Positions 1 to 7,177 of a stretch of 22,625 nt of DNA are shown here, piece after piece. A model generated the notes under the pieces. The model saw only the letters and a program-made list of their open reading frames with translations. It did no database searches and was not told the DNA's origin. The position numbers and the translations under genes are program-made. This DNA is from Pseudomonadota bacterium (GTDB lineage: Bacteria > Desulfobacterota > Desulfobacteria > Desulfobacterales > RPRI01), in the NCBI GenBank assembly GCA_018830925.1, contig JAHJRK010000497.1, positions 1-22,625 of the forward strand, in the 5' to 3' direction. Within the stretch, counting starts at the first letter, position 1. Every line of letters begins with the position of its first letter.

Positions 1-84
1 AGTATGGAAGCTGATGATTATTTGCCAAAACCGGCGTCGGCCGAACAGATTTCGGAGAGTATCAAACGCCTCCTCAAACTTTAA
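1..84 (+). CDS. Response regulator receiver domain, C-terminal end (partial)
   Basis: Only the last 27 codons are present, ending in TAA at 82-84; the gene starts outside the window. The readable peptide contains ADDYLPKP followed by an amphipathic helix ending SIKRLLKL. This is the typical end of a CheY-like receiver domain: the Lys-Pro (KP) is the conserved lysine of beta strand 5 and the last helix is alpha 5. It would accept phosphate from a histidine kinase. The protein stops right after the receiver domain, so it is either a single-domain regulator or a larger protein with the receiver at its C-terminus, such as a hybrid kinase. The following gene is 176 bases away behind a palindromic repeat, so the two are probably not tightly coupled. 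Confidence 0.75.
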   Translation, partial: SMEADDYLPKPASAEQISESIKRLLKL

Positions 85-260
85 TTATTAAAGAATATTT
101 TGAAGCTCCCCGCCTCATGAAGCCGGGAAACTTCGACCGTAGGGTATAGTGTCTGTTTTTAATTCGCTCGCATTCCCCGCCGCAAGCTGCGGGGAATGCG
201 CTCGCTGTTTCGGTTCAAGGAATAAGGACATCAGGTTTTTTACCATAAAAGGGAGGAGAA
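85..260. repeat. Intergenic palindromic repeat, copy 1
   Basis: No gene is seen. A perfect 12-bp hairpin lies at 169-200: CGCATTCCCCGC, an 8-base loop, then GCGGGGAATGCG. To its left is a block with TTCGACCGTAGGGTATAGTGT (141 onward region) and to its right GCTCGCTGTTTCGGTTCAA at 200-218. Close relatives of these blocks recur at 6065-6206 (inverted) and about 7620-7690, so this is a dispersed intergenic element. It may also end transcription of the upstream gene, but no T-run follows. The ribosome binding site of the next gene (GGGAGGAG) is at its right edge. Confidence 0.6.
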
Positions 261-1559
261 ATGTCATCAGAGGTTATTGCTCTTAAACGGGGGAAAAGAA
301 GCATTTTTATCGACAAGGTAAAGGCTTTACTTCCGGAGGGAGGAAACCTGAATCTTTGCCTTACCTGCGGAGCATGTTCATCAGGATGTCCTGCAACAGG
401 GCTTGAAGGCATGGATCCGAGGAAATTTCTGCGCATGGCAGCTCTCGGCTTGGATGATGAAATATTAAAGAGCGACTGGGCCTGGATGTGCACGATGTGC
501 CAGAGATGTATATATGTCTGTCCGATGAAGATCGACATACCGGCGCTTATTTTCAATGTAAGAGGGAGCTGGCCCAGGGAGACAAGGCCGAAAGGGATAC
601 TTGGCTCATGTGACATGGCGCTCAAAAATGACACATGCAGCGCAATGGGCGCAAACGAGGAAGATTGGAGGTTTGTTGTTGAGGATGTTGCAACCGAGGT
701 CAGGGAGAACCAGGCCGGATTTGAAAATCTCCAGGCTCCGATGGACAAGGTAGGCGCTGAATTTTTTCTGAACCAGAATTCGAGGGAGCCGGTAACCGAG
801 CCTGATGAAATGGTGCCATTGTGGAAGATTCTTCATCTGGTAGGCGCAGACTGGACATACGGTTCAAAAGGCTGGGCCGCTGAGAATTATTGCCTGTTCA
901 TGGCAGATAACCCGTCATGGAAACACATTGTCGAGGTCAAGGCGAAGGCGGTGGATGATTTAAAATGCAAAGTCTGGCTCAATACGGAGTGAGGGCACGA
1001 ACTTTTCGCAGTCCGGGCCGGGCTGAAAAAATTCAACATTCCCTTTAATTTTGAAATTAAGAGCATAATTCAGTATTATGCCCAGTGGATTCGGGAAGGA
1101 AAGCTCAAAGTCAATTCTGACTGGAATAAAGATTTAAAGGTGAAATTTACAGTTCAGGATCCATGCCAGCTTGTGAGAAAAACCTTTGGCGACCCTGTCG
1201 CCGAGGATCTGAGGTTCGTGGTTAAAGCTGTTGTCGGCGAAGAGAACTTTATAGACATGACGCCGAACCGGTCGAACAATTACTGCTGCGGCGGCGGCGG
1301 TGGCTTTCTCCAGTCGGGTTATCCTGAAGCAAGACGTGCCTACGGAAAAGTGAAAGATGAGCAGATAAAGAAAACAGGCGCAACTTACTGCATAACGCCG
1401 TGCCATAACTGCCATGCGCAGGTCCATGATTTATCCGAGCATTACGGCGGAGGATATCACACTCTTCATTTATGGACACTGATATGTTTATCTCTCGGTG
1501 TTCTTGGAGAGAACGAGCGCACGTATCTCGGGCCGGATCTTGCAGAAGTAGGATTATAA
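261..1559 (+). CDS. Selenocysteine-containing HdrD/GlpC/TmcB-type Fe-S oxidoreductase
   Basis: A single 432-residue protein if the in-frame UGA at 990-992 (residue 244) is read as selenocysteine; otherwise it would split into 243 codons and an orphan downstream half in the same frame with no good start. Residues 33-44 (CLTCGACSSGCP) and 77-88 (CTMCQRCIYVCP) bind two [4Fe-4S] clusters. The UGA falls in NTE-U-GHE, where related proteins carry ECGH. The C-terminal half has a CCG domain: PCQL (C302), CCGGGGG (C342-C343) and CHNC (C381, C384), the type that binds a noncubane cluster in heterodisulfide reductase. An earlier CCG domain is degenerate. The expected role is cytoplasmic electron transfer or disulfide chemistry, possibly beside a membrane complex as for TmcB/DsrK; the partner is unknown. 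Start chosen for GGGAGGAG six bases upstream. A monocistronic unit, closed by the terminator at 1586-1626. Confidence 0.85.
1001..1032 (+). promoter_or_regulatory. SECIS-like hairpin downstream of UGA
   Basis: In the RNA, CAGUCC at 1009-1014 pairs with GGGCUG at 1020-1025 (five Watson-Crick pairs and one G-U) around the 5-base loop GGGCC. A lower helix of UUUU (1003-1006) with the A-run at 1026-1031 can extend it across a small CG bulge. The loop begins 23 bases after the UGA and its first two bases are G, which fits the known bacterial SECIS pattern (loop about 16-37 bases from UGA, with a G near the loop start). It would recruit SelB with Sec-tRNA. It lies inside the coding frame. Confidence 0.7.
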
Positions 1560-1585
1560 TCCGCAGAAAAAATTAATTCTGTTTA

Positions 1586-1626
1586 AAGGGGAGGAATAGT
1601 AATGAAATTATTCCTCCCTTTTTTTA
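1586..1626 (+). terminator. Rho-independent terminator after the selenoprotein
   Basis: GGGAGGAATA pairs perfectly with TATTCCTCCC around a 7-9 base loop, and a run of seven or more T follows at once. It begins about 27 bases after the selenoprotein stop codon, which supports 1559 as the true end of that gene. Confidence 0.9.
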
Positions 1627-1843
1627 TCTGAATAAGCGGCTATAACTTGACAATGAAGTATGCCGAGATTACTTTGACCAGGATATGAAATCGGGGCCAT
1701 AATATTTGATGAACTCATAAAAAAGTTTAAAATCCAGTCACTCCCGAGAAAATCCTCAGCGGCGGACTTCATCCGGAATGACGAAAAAGGAGAAATCCGG
1801 ATTTTATATAAATATCGCTAATTTTTCAGGGAGGAGTGTTTTT

Positions 1844-2695
1844 ATGGAAATCATACACAGCGGCGCAAGTTGTGACGCGGCAAGACAGAAAATGAAAAAA
1901 GACGCCCAGGATTCTTCGGTTGAAGGATCTCTAATAAAAATAAAACACAAGTTTATTGTCATGAGCGGGAAAGGAGGAGTCGGTAAGACAAGCACTTCAG
2001 TTAATCTTGCGATAGCCCTTTCAAACAAAGGATATAAAGTTGGATTGATGGATGTTGATCTTCACGGTCCCGATGTTCCGAGAATGCTTGGTCTGATTGG
2101 GATGCTCGATTTGGGCAAGAACCATAAACTTGCTCCAATGAAATATTCTGAAAATTTATGCGCTGTATCCATAGAAGCTCTTACCCCAAATAAGGATGAT
2201 GCAATTATATGGCGCGGTCCGATAAAATATGCCGCTATAAAGCAATTTATAGGAGATGTTGACTGGGGTGAACTTGATTTTCTGATTATAGACAGCCCTC
2301 CCGGCACAGGTGACGAGCCTTTGACTATTGCGCAAACTATAAGAGATGCCAGGGCAATTATTGTCACAACACCCCAGGAAGTTTCTCTTGCGGATGTGAG
2401 AAAGTCTATTAATTTCTGTAAAACAGTAAAAATGGATGTATTCGGACTGATTGAAAATATGAGCGGTTTTATCTGCCCTCATTGCAATAAAAGTATTGAT
2501 CTTTTCGGTGCCGGAGGCGGAGAAAAAACGGCATTGGAAACAGGTATAGAATTTCTCGGTAAAATACCGTTTGATCAGAACGTAGTATCATGCGGTGATT
2601 CGGGCATATCTTTGATTGACAAGCACTCTGAATCTCCTGTTGCATTGGCATTTGACAGTATAGCAGATAAAATGGCGAAGCTTGCCGGAAATTAG
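1844..2695 (+). CDS. mrp: Mrp/NBP35-family P-loop ATPase (Fe-S carrier type)
   Basis: A 283-residue Mrp/ApbC-family ATPase. The deviant Walker A motif GKGGVGKT is at residues 42-49, preceded by VMS. LMDVDLHGPDVPRMLG follows, and the Mrp signature IIDSPPGTGDEPLT lies mid-protein. C211-P-H-C214 (in FICPHCNKS) is the CxxC pair that holds a bridging [4Fe-4S] cluster between two subunits in this family. The known role is carrying and transferring Fe-S clusters to apo-proteins in the cytoplasm. A longer reading from 1778 is open, but the start at 1844 has GGGAGGAG seven bases upstream, and the extra 22 codons overlap repeat-like DNA. It is followed by its own terminator at 2711-2750, so it appears to be a single-gene unit; an Fe-S carrier next to an Fe-S oxidoreductase is a plausible functional pairing but not shown. 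Confidence 0.93.
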   Translation: MEIIHSGASCDAARQKMKKDAQDSSVEGSLIKIKHKFIVMSGKGGVGKTSTSVNLAIALSNKGYKVGLMDVDLHGPDVPRMLGLIGMLDLGKNHKLAPMKYSENLCAVSIEALTPNKDDAIIWRGPIKYAAIKQFIGDVDWGELDFLIIDSPPGTGDEPLTIAQTIRDARAIIVTTPQEVSLADVRKSINFCKTVKMDVFGLIENMSGFICPHCNKSIDLFGAGGGEKTALETGIEFLGKIPFDQNVVSCGDSGISLIDKHSESPVALAFDSIADKMAKLAGN

Positions 2696-2710
2696 GTTCA
2701 ATTCACAAAG

Positions 2711-2750
2711 AATACTCCGTTTATTTTGGTATCGGAGTATGCTTTTTTTA
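2711..2750 (+). terminator. Rho-independent terminator after mrp
   Basis: ATACTCCG (2712-2719) pairs with CGGAGTAT (2733-2740) around a 13-base loop and is followed by T7 at 2743-2749. It lies 16 bases after the mrp stop. The T-run abuts the end of the convergent small gene at 2755. Confidence 0.9.
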
Positions 2751-2754
2751 TTCT

Positions 2755-2934
2755 TTAAGAAATAGTATCTTCTGATTTATTGTTTTTTCCCGTATACCAT
2801 ATCGGACATGACTGGCGGAATTTGCAATAGATGGTCGGATCGGTGCAGTGCATGCACTCTTCACACATATAAACACCATGTTTAACACATGAATAGCTGG
2901 TGAGCCTGTCTTTATGATTAACACATTTTTCCAA
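2755..2934 (-). CDS. Small Cys/His-rich (B-box-like) zinc- or Fe-S-binding protein
   Basis: Reading the minus strand to the TAA at 2757-2755 gives about 59 residues from a TTG at 2934: a chain with seven Cys (4, 16, 24, 27, 30, 37, 43) and three His (7, 19, 29). The spacing C-x2-H-x8-C-x2-H-x4-C-x2-C-x2-C resembles a B-box-type zinc finger, followed by YCKFRQSCPIW. The frame is open a further 20 codons upstream (to 2994), and the peptide INWERIELEKC just before it also looks coding. No ATG lies in that stretch; TTG at 2934 has GGGAAAG upstream, ATT at 2955 is an alternative, or the 5' end is frameshifted from ATG codons near 3026-3035 in the neighbouring frame. The other minus-strand frame across this region lacks the Cys pattern and is probably not coding. 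Function is unknown; metal binding is inferred. Confidence 0.55.
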   Translation of the reverse strand: MEKCVNHKDRLTSYSCVKHGVYMCEECMHCTDPTIYCKFRQSCPIWYTGKNNKSEDTIS

Positions 2935-3057
2935 CTCGATTCTTTCCCAATTAATTCCTGATCGATTCTGTTTAGCTGTTGCAAGCAGGCGTGGTTATAT
3001 TGTAATAATAAATCACAGTTAAACATTTTCTTCAAACCTTCATAACCGGCGGAGCTG

Positions 3058-4611
3058 ATGGTGACTTTTCACGGAATAAAAACTAATATTGCCGTCAATC
3101 TTGCAATTCTTCTCGGCGTTGCGATGCTTCTCACCGACTTTGTAATGATTATTATCGCTCAAAGAGACCTTGTCCGGGCCGAAATCTCAAAAGGGTATAT
3201 GATTATTTCAGAAGTTGAGAATAATATGTTTAAAACAAGTGAAGGGAATACATCCCTTGCGCCTGCATACCTGGAGAGATTGGGAGAGTCCGTCAAAACT
3301 GCAGGATTTATCTGTGCTGTTGTGCAGGATAAAGATAACAGGATTATATATTCGGGCGGTTCGGATTGCCTGTTGATAAATGAGATGACGGCATTGACAA
3401 AGCAGTCGATCGAATCTTCGAAAAAAATGAACAGGTTTTCAGGAACCGCCTGGGGCGTTTTGTGGATGCAGGATCGTTATCTTATAATAGCGGCTCCGAT
3501 TATTAAAAACGGAAACGTTGAAGCCGGGGCAGGCATTGTTCTGGAGCTCGAGCATATATACAGAATTTTAAGGCGCTCCCAGGAAGTCTTGTTTGTATAT
3601 TTGATTGTCAATCTGTTTATACTGACGGTTGCAGGGCTCTACTTAATCTCAAATATAGCTGTAAAGCCTGTTCAGAGAATGGCCGGGAGGGCCGAAGAAT
3701 TCAGGGGAGAGGACGAATTGTTTTTCCTGTACGGCGACAAGGATAATGAATTTGACAAACTTTCGAAAGCATTGAACCGTCTCTTGAAAAGAATTTCCGA
3801 GGATAAGGGAAAGCTTCAGTCAAGCATCCGTTCTCTTGAGAAAGTGAATATGGATTTAAAGCAGGCCGAAAAGGATGTTATCAGGGCCGAAAAGATGGCT
3901 TCTGTGGGCAGGCTCTCCTCCGGAATTGCACACGAAATAGGAAATCCCATAGGAATAGTTATTGGTTATCTTGAGCTGCTGAAACAAAAAGATATACCGG
4001 ATGATGAAAAAAACGAGTATATTAGAAGAGCCGGGGATGAGATCAACAGAATAAATATAATAATCAAGCAGCTTCTTGATTTTTCGAGGCAGTCTGATGA
4101 AAAGCCGAAAATTATCGGGACGCATGAAATAATAAAAGACATTGCGGATATTGTTAAATATCAGCCTTTCATGTCCGATATTGAGATAAAACTTTCTCTT
4201 GAGGCTGAAAACGACGAGGTCTTAGCCGATTCCAATCAGGTAAGGCAGATTTTTTTAAATCTCATAATAAATGCAGCAGATGCTATTTCCTCATCCCAAA
4301 ACAAGCTTAACGGCCGGTTTATAATAACGAGCGCTGTTATAAATGAAACAGATGTCGAGGCAATAAACAGCCGGCCTACTCTGAAAATATCTTTTACGGA
4401 TAACGGCCAGGGGATTTCGGACGAAAGCATAGGCAATATCTTCGATCCGTTTTACACAACAAAAGAGCCGGGGAAGGGTACCGGACTCGGATTGTTTGTC
4501 TGTTTTGCTCTCATTGACGGAATGGGAGGAAAAATCAAGGCCCAAAGCAGGGAGAAAGAAGGAACCACAATGATGATATACCTTCCATTACATGAAGAGA
4601 GAATCCTGTAA
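3058..4611 (+). CDS. Membrane sensor histidine kinase
   Basis: A 517-residue two-transmembrane sensor kinase. TM1 is about residues 11-33 and TM2 about 177-202, with a periplasmic sensing region of about 140 residues between. A HAMP-like linker and a coiled coil (about 255-280) lead to the HisKA motif SSGIAHEIGNP, phospho-acceptor H292. The ATPase domain has the N box around N401-N405, DNGQGIS at about 448-454 and GKGTGLGLF after it. It should phosphorylate the sigma-54 regulator that starts 23 bases after its stop. ATG at 3058 is used; GTG at 3061 has better spacing to GGAG and is an equally possible start. The signal sensed cannot be read from the sequence; the periplasmic part contains two Cys but no domain I recognise. 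Confidence 0.93.
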   Translation: MVTFHGIKTNIAVNLAILLGVAMLLTDFVMIIIAQRDLVRAEISKGYMIISEVENNMFKTSEGNTSLAPAYLERLGESVKTAGFICAVVQDKDNRIIYSGGSDCLLINEMTALTKQSIESSKKMNRFSGTAWGVLWMQDRYLIIAAPIIKNGNVEAGAGIVLELEHIYRILRRSQEVLFVYLIVNLFILTVAGLYLISNIAVKPVQRMAGRAEEFRGEDELFFLYGDKDNEFDKLSKALNRLLKRISEDKGKLQSSIRSLEKVNMDLKQAEKDVIRAEKMASVGRLSSGIAHEIGNPIGIVIGYLELLKQKDIPDDEKNEYIRRAGDEINRINIIIKQLLDFSRQSDEKPKIIGTHEIIKDIADIVKYQPFMSDIEIKLSLEAENDEVLADSNQVRQIFLNLIINAADAISSSQNKLNGRFIITSAVINETDVEAINSRPTLKISFTDNGQGISDESIGNIFDPFYTTKEPGKGTGLGLFVCFALIDGMGGKIKAQSREKEGTTMMIYLPLHEERIL

Positions 4612-4634
4612 AATTAAAAAAAGAAGATTGGTAT

Positions 4635-6020
4635 ATGGAAAAAACAGATAATAAAAAACGGCTCCTTATAATTGACGATGAAGAGAACATGCGGCATATG
4701 CTCTCCGCCATGCTGAAAAAAGCAGGTTATAGTGTTGATACTGCCGCCGACGGGCATGAAGGGCTTATCATGGTTGATAAGACCCTGTATGAGTTTATTC
4801 TTTGTGACATTAAAATGCCCAACATGAACGGGATCGATTTTCTGAAAGCAGCGAGGGACAAAACAGGTTCGACGACAGTAATAATGATGTCCGCCTACGG
4901 CACCATGGATACCGCTATAGAGGCCATGAAGGAGGGAGCATACGATTACATTTCAAAGCCGTTTAAAGCGGATGAGGTTTTCCTTGCTCTCAGGAAAGCC
5001 GAGGAAAGGGAGAGTTTAAAGAGAGAAAATATATTCCTCAGGGAGCAGATAAATAAAATCGGGGAAAATTATTCTTTTGGTAAAATGATTGGAAAAAGCA
5101 AGAGCATGCAATCGGTCTTTAACCTTTGCGTCAAAGCGGCCCTGTATAATACTACGGTGTTGATAGTCGGGGAAAGCGGAACAGGAAAGGAGCTGATTGC
5201 AAGAGGAATCCATTTCGGGGGAGCAAGAGCAAAAAAACCTCTTGTTCCCGTAAACTGCGGCGGAATACCGGAAAACCTGATAGAAAGCGAGCTTTTCGGG
5301 TATAAAAAAGGAGCTTTCACGGGAGCGGATAGGGATAAGAAAGGCCTTTTTGAAGAGGCTGATGGCGGAACAATTTTTCTTGATGAGATCGGGGAATTGC
5401 CTCTTTTGCTGCAGGTAAAGATACTGCGCGTTTTACAGGAAAGTGAAATAAGGCCTATTGGTGATTCCAAAACGAAAAAAATTGATGTGCGTGTTATAGC
5501 GGCCACTTCAAAATACCTTGAAGATGAAATCAAGACATCCGCTTTTCGTCAGGACCTTTATTACAGGCTGAATGTGCTTACGGTTAAACTGCCGCCTTTA
5601 AGGGAAAGGCCGGAAGATATTCCGCTTTTATGCAAACATTTTATTGATACCTTAAATGACAAACTGGGTAAAAATATCAAAGGGATTTCACCATCTGCAA
5701 TGTCTGTTTTGCTGGAGCATGACTGGCCGGGGAATGTGAGGGAGCTTGAAAATTTTATTGAGAGAGCGGTTGTAATTGCAGAAGAGCCGGTTCTAATGCC
5801 GGAAAATTTTCCTTTCGAACCGGGAAGTAGGGCTGCTCAGAAAGTGGATAAAATTTATGAGGGATATTCAATAAAAGCGGAACAGGTTATTCTGGAAAAA
5901 AGATTGATCGAAAAAGCTCTTACGGCAACAGGAGGAAACCGGACCAAAGCTTCCCGGCTTCTTGAGATAAGCCACCCATCCCTTTTAAGCAAAATAAAGG
6001 CTTATGATATCAATCTGTAA
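4635..6020 (+). CDS. NtrC-family sigma-54-dependent response regulator
   Basis: A 461-residue three-domain activator. The receiver has acidic D14-D15 and phospho-acceptor D58 in LCDIKMPN, with the SKPF lysine near residue 108. The AAA+ domain has Walker A GESGTGKE from residue 179, the sigma-54 contact loop GAFTGA at 226-231, Walker B GGTIFLDEIGEL, and the arginine-finger region YYRLNVLTVKLPPLRERPEDIP. The C-terminus is a Fis-type helix-turn-helix (about 430-461, GGNRTKASRLLEIS). It would oligomerise on phosphorylation and open sigma-54 promoters. It is co-oriented with the kinase and probably cotranscribed. Its ribosome binding site is weak (AAGAAG), so translation may be coupled. Target genes are not evident; I found no clear sigma-54 promoter in the neighbouring gaps. 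Confidence 0.96.
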   Translation: MEKTDNKKRLLIIDDEENMRHMLSAMLKKAGYSVDTAADGHEGLIMVDKTLYEFILCDIKMPNMNGIDFLKAARDKTGSTTVIMMSAYGTMDTAIEAMKEGAYDYISKPFKADEVFLALRKAEERESLKRENIFLREQINKIGENYSFGKMIGKSKSMQSVFNLCVKAALYNTTVLIVGESGTGKELIARGIHFGGARAKKPLVPVNCGGIPENLIESELFGYKKGAFTGADRDKKGLFEEADGGTIFLDEIGELPLLLQVKILRVLQESEIRPIGDSKTKKIDVRVIAATSKYLEDEIKTSAFRQDLYYRLNVLTVKLPPLRERPEDIPLLCKHFIDTLNDKLGKNIKGISPSAMSVLLEHDWPGNVRELENFIERAVVIAEEPVLMPENFPFEPGSRAAQKVDKIYEGYSIKAEQVILEKRLIEKALTATGGNRTKASRLLEISHPSLLSKIKAYDINL

Positions 6021-6046
6021 TCCGGGGGATTTTACAAATTCCAAGG

Positions 6047-6207
6047 TTTCTGCTCAAGGCAGATTTGAAACGAAACAGCGAGCACATTCATCGCTGCTTG
6101 TGGCCGGGAATCCTCGGCATTGACCGCAAGGCGCTAACCCAGTGGTATTCCACCGGGTTAGCAAGCAGATTTAAAACTGACCGATTTCCTATAGTCGAGG
6201 ATTCCCC
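6047..6207. repeat. Intergenic palindromic repeat, copy 2 (MITE-like)
   Basis: An 11-bp perfect inverted repeat, GGGAATCCTCG at 6106-6116 and CGAGGATTCCC at 6196-6206, encloses a long hairpin at 6133-6162 (GCTAACCC...GGGTTAGC, with inner GTGG-TATT-CCAC). To the left, 6065-6083 on the minus strand reads almost identically to 200-218 of copy 1 (GCTCGCTGTTTCG-TTCAA). The short open frame crossing this DNA in plus orientation is not coding in my view. The unit sits between the 3' ends of two convergent genes. Confidence 0.6.
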
Positions 6208-6210
6208 ATC

Positions 6211-6489
6211 CTATTTATTGATCTTGTCCCGTAATTTCCCCGAACATTTGAAAGTAACTACTTTTCTTTCTCTGAGAATCAGATCCGAACCTGTTGCCGG
6301 ATTTCTGCCTCTGCGCTGATTCTTTTTCTTTACGCAGAATTTCCCGAATCCGGAAATTAAAACATCGTCGCTCTTTTCAAGATTGTTTTTGATTATCATC
6401 AAAAGAGACTCGATGATGTCGACCGACTTTTTCTTGGTAAAGCCGAGTTCATGTACCCTAGCAACAATGTCATTTTTAGTTAACGCCAT
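6211..6489 (-). CDS. ihfA: Integration host factor alpha-type DNA-bending protein
   Basis: A 92-residue HU/IHF-family protein. It begins MALTKNDIVARVHELGFTKK and carries the family signature ISGFGKFCVKKKNQRRGRNP, where the RNPATG beta arm (around residues 60-65) inserts into the DNA minor groove. The SGFGKF and RNP segments and the length match IHF alpha better than HU. It binds and sharply bends DNA, aiding sigma-54 activation, recombination and replication. The start is fixed by AGGAGGT six bases upstream on the minus strand. It is convergent to the NtrC gene. The subunit assignment (alpha rather than a general HU/IHF relative) is inferred. Confidence 0.93.
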   Translation of the reverse strand: MALTKNDIVARVHELGFTKKKSVDIIESLLMIIKNNLEKSDDVLISGFGKFCVKKKNQRRGRNPATGSDLILRERKVVTFKCSGKLRDKINK

Positions 6490-6584
6490 GGCACCTCCTA
6501 ATAAACTTATTTCTTTGCAGATGAATGTAAATCCAGTTTCTTAATAAATATCCGTTATAAATTAAAGCCTTCGGGGCATTTTCC

Positions 6585-6716
6585 TTATTCTTCGTGTACG
6601 TAATCAGTAGTCTCGTTAGGCAAAGAGGTTTCTATTTTTTCAATTATATTGTCTATTTTTATTAATATTTCATCCAGTTCGGCTTTTATTTTTGAATCTT
6701 CTTCCGAGTCGTTCAT
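6585..6716 (-). CDS. Small acidic hypothetical protein (43 aa)
   Basis: ATG at 6716 to TAA at 6587-6585 on the minus strand encodes 43 residues beginning MNDSEEDSKIKAELDEIL and ending YVHEE. It is strongly acidic with a single predicted amphipathic helix (about residues 8-32, heptad-like I/L spacing), so it could form a coiled coil. GGGAAAG lies about seven bases upstream of the ATG. A weak GC hairpin (6567-6577) follows the stop. It lies between two other minus-strand genes. No family recognised; small size makes the call uncertain. Confidence 0.45.
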   Translation of the reverse strand: MNDSEEDSKIKAELDEILIKIDNIIEKIETSLPNETTDYVHEE

Positions 6717-6811
6717 ATAATGCTTTCCCGAACCCCGATAAACGGGACTCTTTTCAGTACCCCCTTGAGGGGTAGAAAAACGCAGGAAATAATCTCGTAC
6801 TTACTAATAGC
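6717..6811. repeat. Short palindromes in the gap between small genes
   Basis: Two small inverted repeats are visible: CCCG-ATAAA-CGGG near 6734-6746 and ACCCC-CTTGA-GGGGT at 6759-6773. Neither is followed by a clean T-run on either strand, so I do not call them terminators. They resemble the GC-rich palindromes found in the other intergenic repeats of this window. Confidence 0.35.
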
Positions 6812-6840
6812 TAAAAATCAATCCGCCTGAGGCGGAGATT
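6812..6840 (-). terminator. Terminator of the 112-aa minus-strand gene
   Basis: On the minus strand, TCCGCC pairs with GGCGGA (6831-6836 with 6822-6827) around the loop TCA, and a T-rich tract (complement of 6813-6817) follows. It overlaps the stop codon of the gene ending at 6839, as compact terminators often do. Confidence 0.6.
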
Positions 6841-7177
6841 AAAGAGGATATGTCCCATGATTGTAAATATGGTTGAAATAATATTCATGGTATTCGACTT
6901 TTTCTAAAATCTTTTCGCTGCTTATATCATCGGTTTTAATATTATTAACAAGGTTCTTAATCCACAAATCCTTGGCATATTCGTAAAGAACTTTTTTCAG
7001 TGTTTCAGGGTTTCCGGTTATTTCCCTGTTATTCTGCAGAAACAGATCAGTTGAATCCAAAGCTTTTTTTACATTTCTAATATATTCTGTATCGTCATTA
7101 TTCGATTCGATAAAAAGCTGAAAAAGACCGTTTATTATACTTTTTGCGGTACCCTCAACAGCATCTATACAGTTCAT
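6839..7177 (-). CDS. Hypothetical protein (112 aa)
   Basis: ATG at 7177 to the stop at 6839 encodes an acidic, helix-rich protein of 112 residues that begins MNCIDAVEGTAKSIINGLFQ and ends IYNHGTYPL. There is no signal peptide, membrane segment or metal motif; the single Cys is at residue 3. Codon content (many AAT, ATA, AAA) is more AT-rich than the neighbouring kinase genes. A weak GGGAA lies upstream, and a terminator hairpin overlaps the stop. It is the last gene before the tRNA-Thr attachment site, 660 bases away. I do not recognise the family. Confidence 0.5.
   Translation of the reverse strand: MNCIDAVEGTAKSIINGLFQLFIESNNDDTEYIRNVKKALDSTDLFLQNNREITGNPETLKKVLYEYAKDLWIKNLVNNIKTDDISSEKILEKVEYHEYYFNHIYNHGTYPL

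Noticed and set aside
990..992. Simple nonsense mutation splitting the HdrD-type gene
   Set aside because: The TGA falls exactly at the conserved ECGH cysteine, the frame stays open and conserved after it, and a SECIS-like hairpin follows; selenocysteine explains all of this better. The pseudogene reading is kept only as the refuting case.
2748..3035. 95-residue minus-strand frame
   Set aside because: The shorter frame in the same DNA has an ordered Cys/His pattern and better coding character, so most of this reading is probably its shadow; its 5' end may still supply a frameshifted start.
6065..6319. Plus-strand open frame beginning MKRNSEHIH
   Set aside because: It crosses a palindromic repeat and then runs antisense to ihfA, has no ribosome binding site, and resembles no protein.
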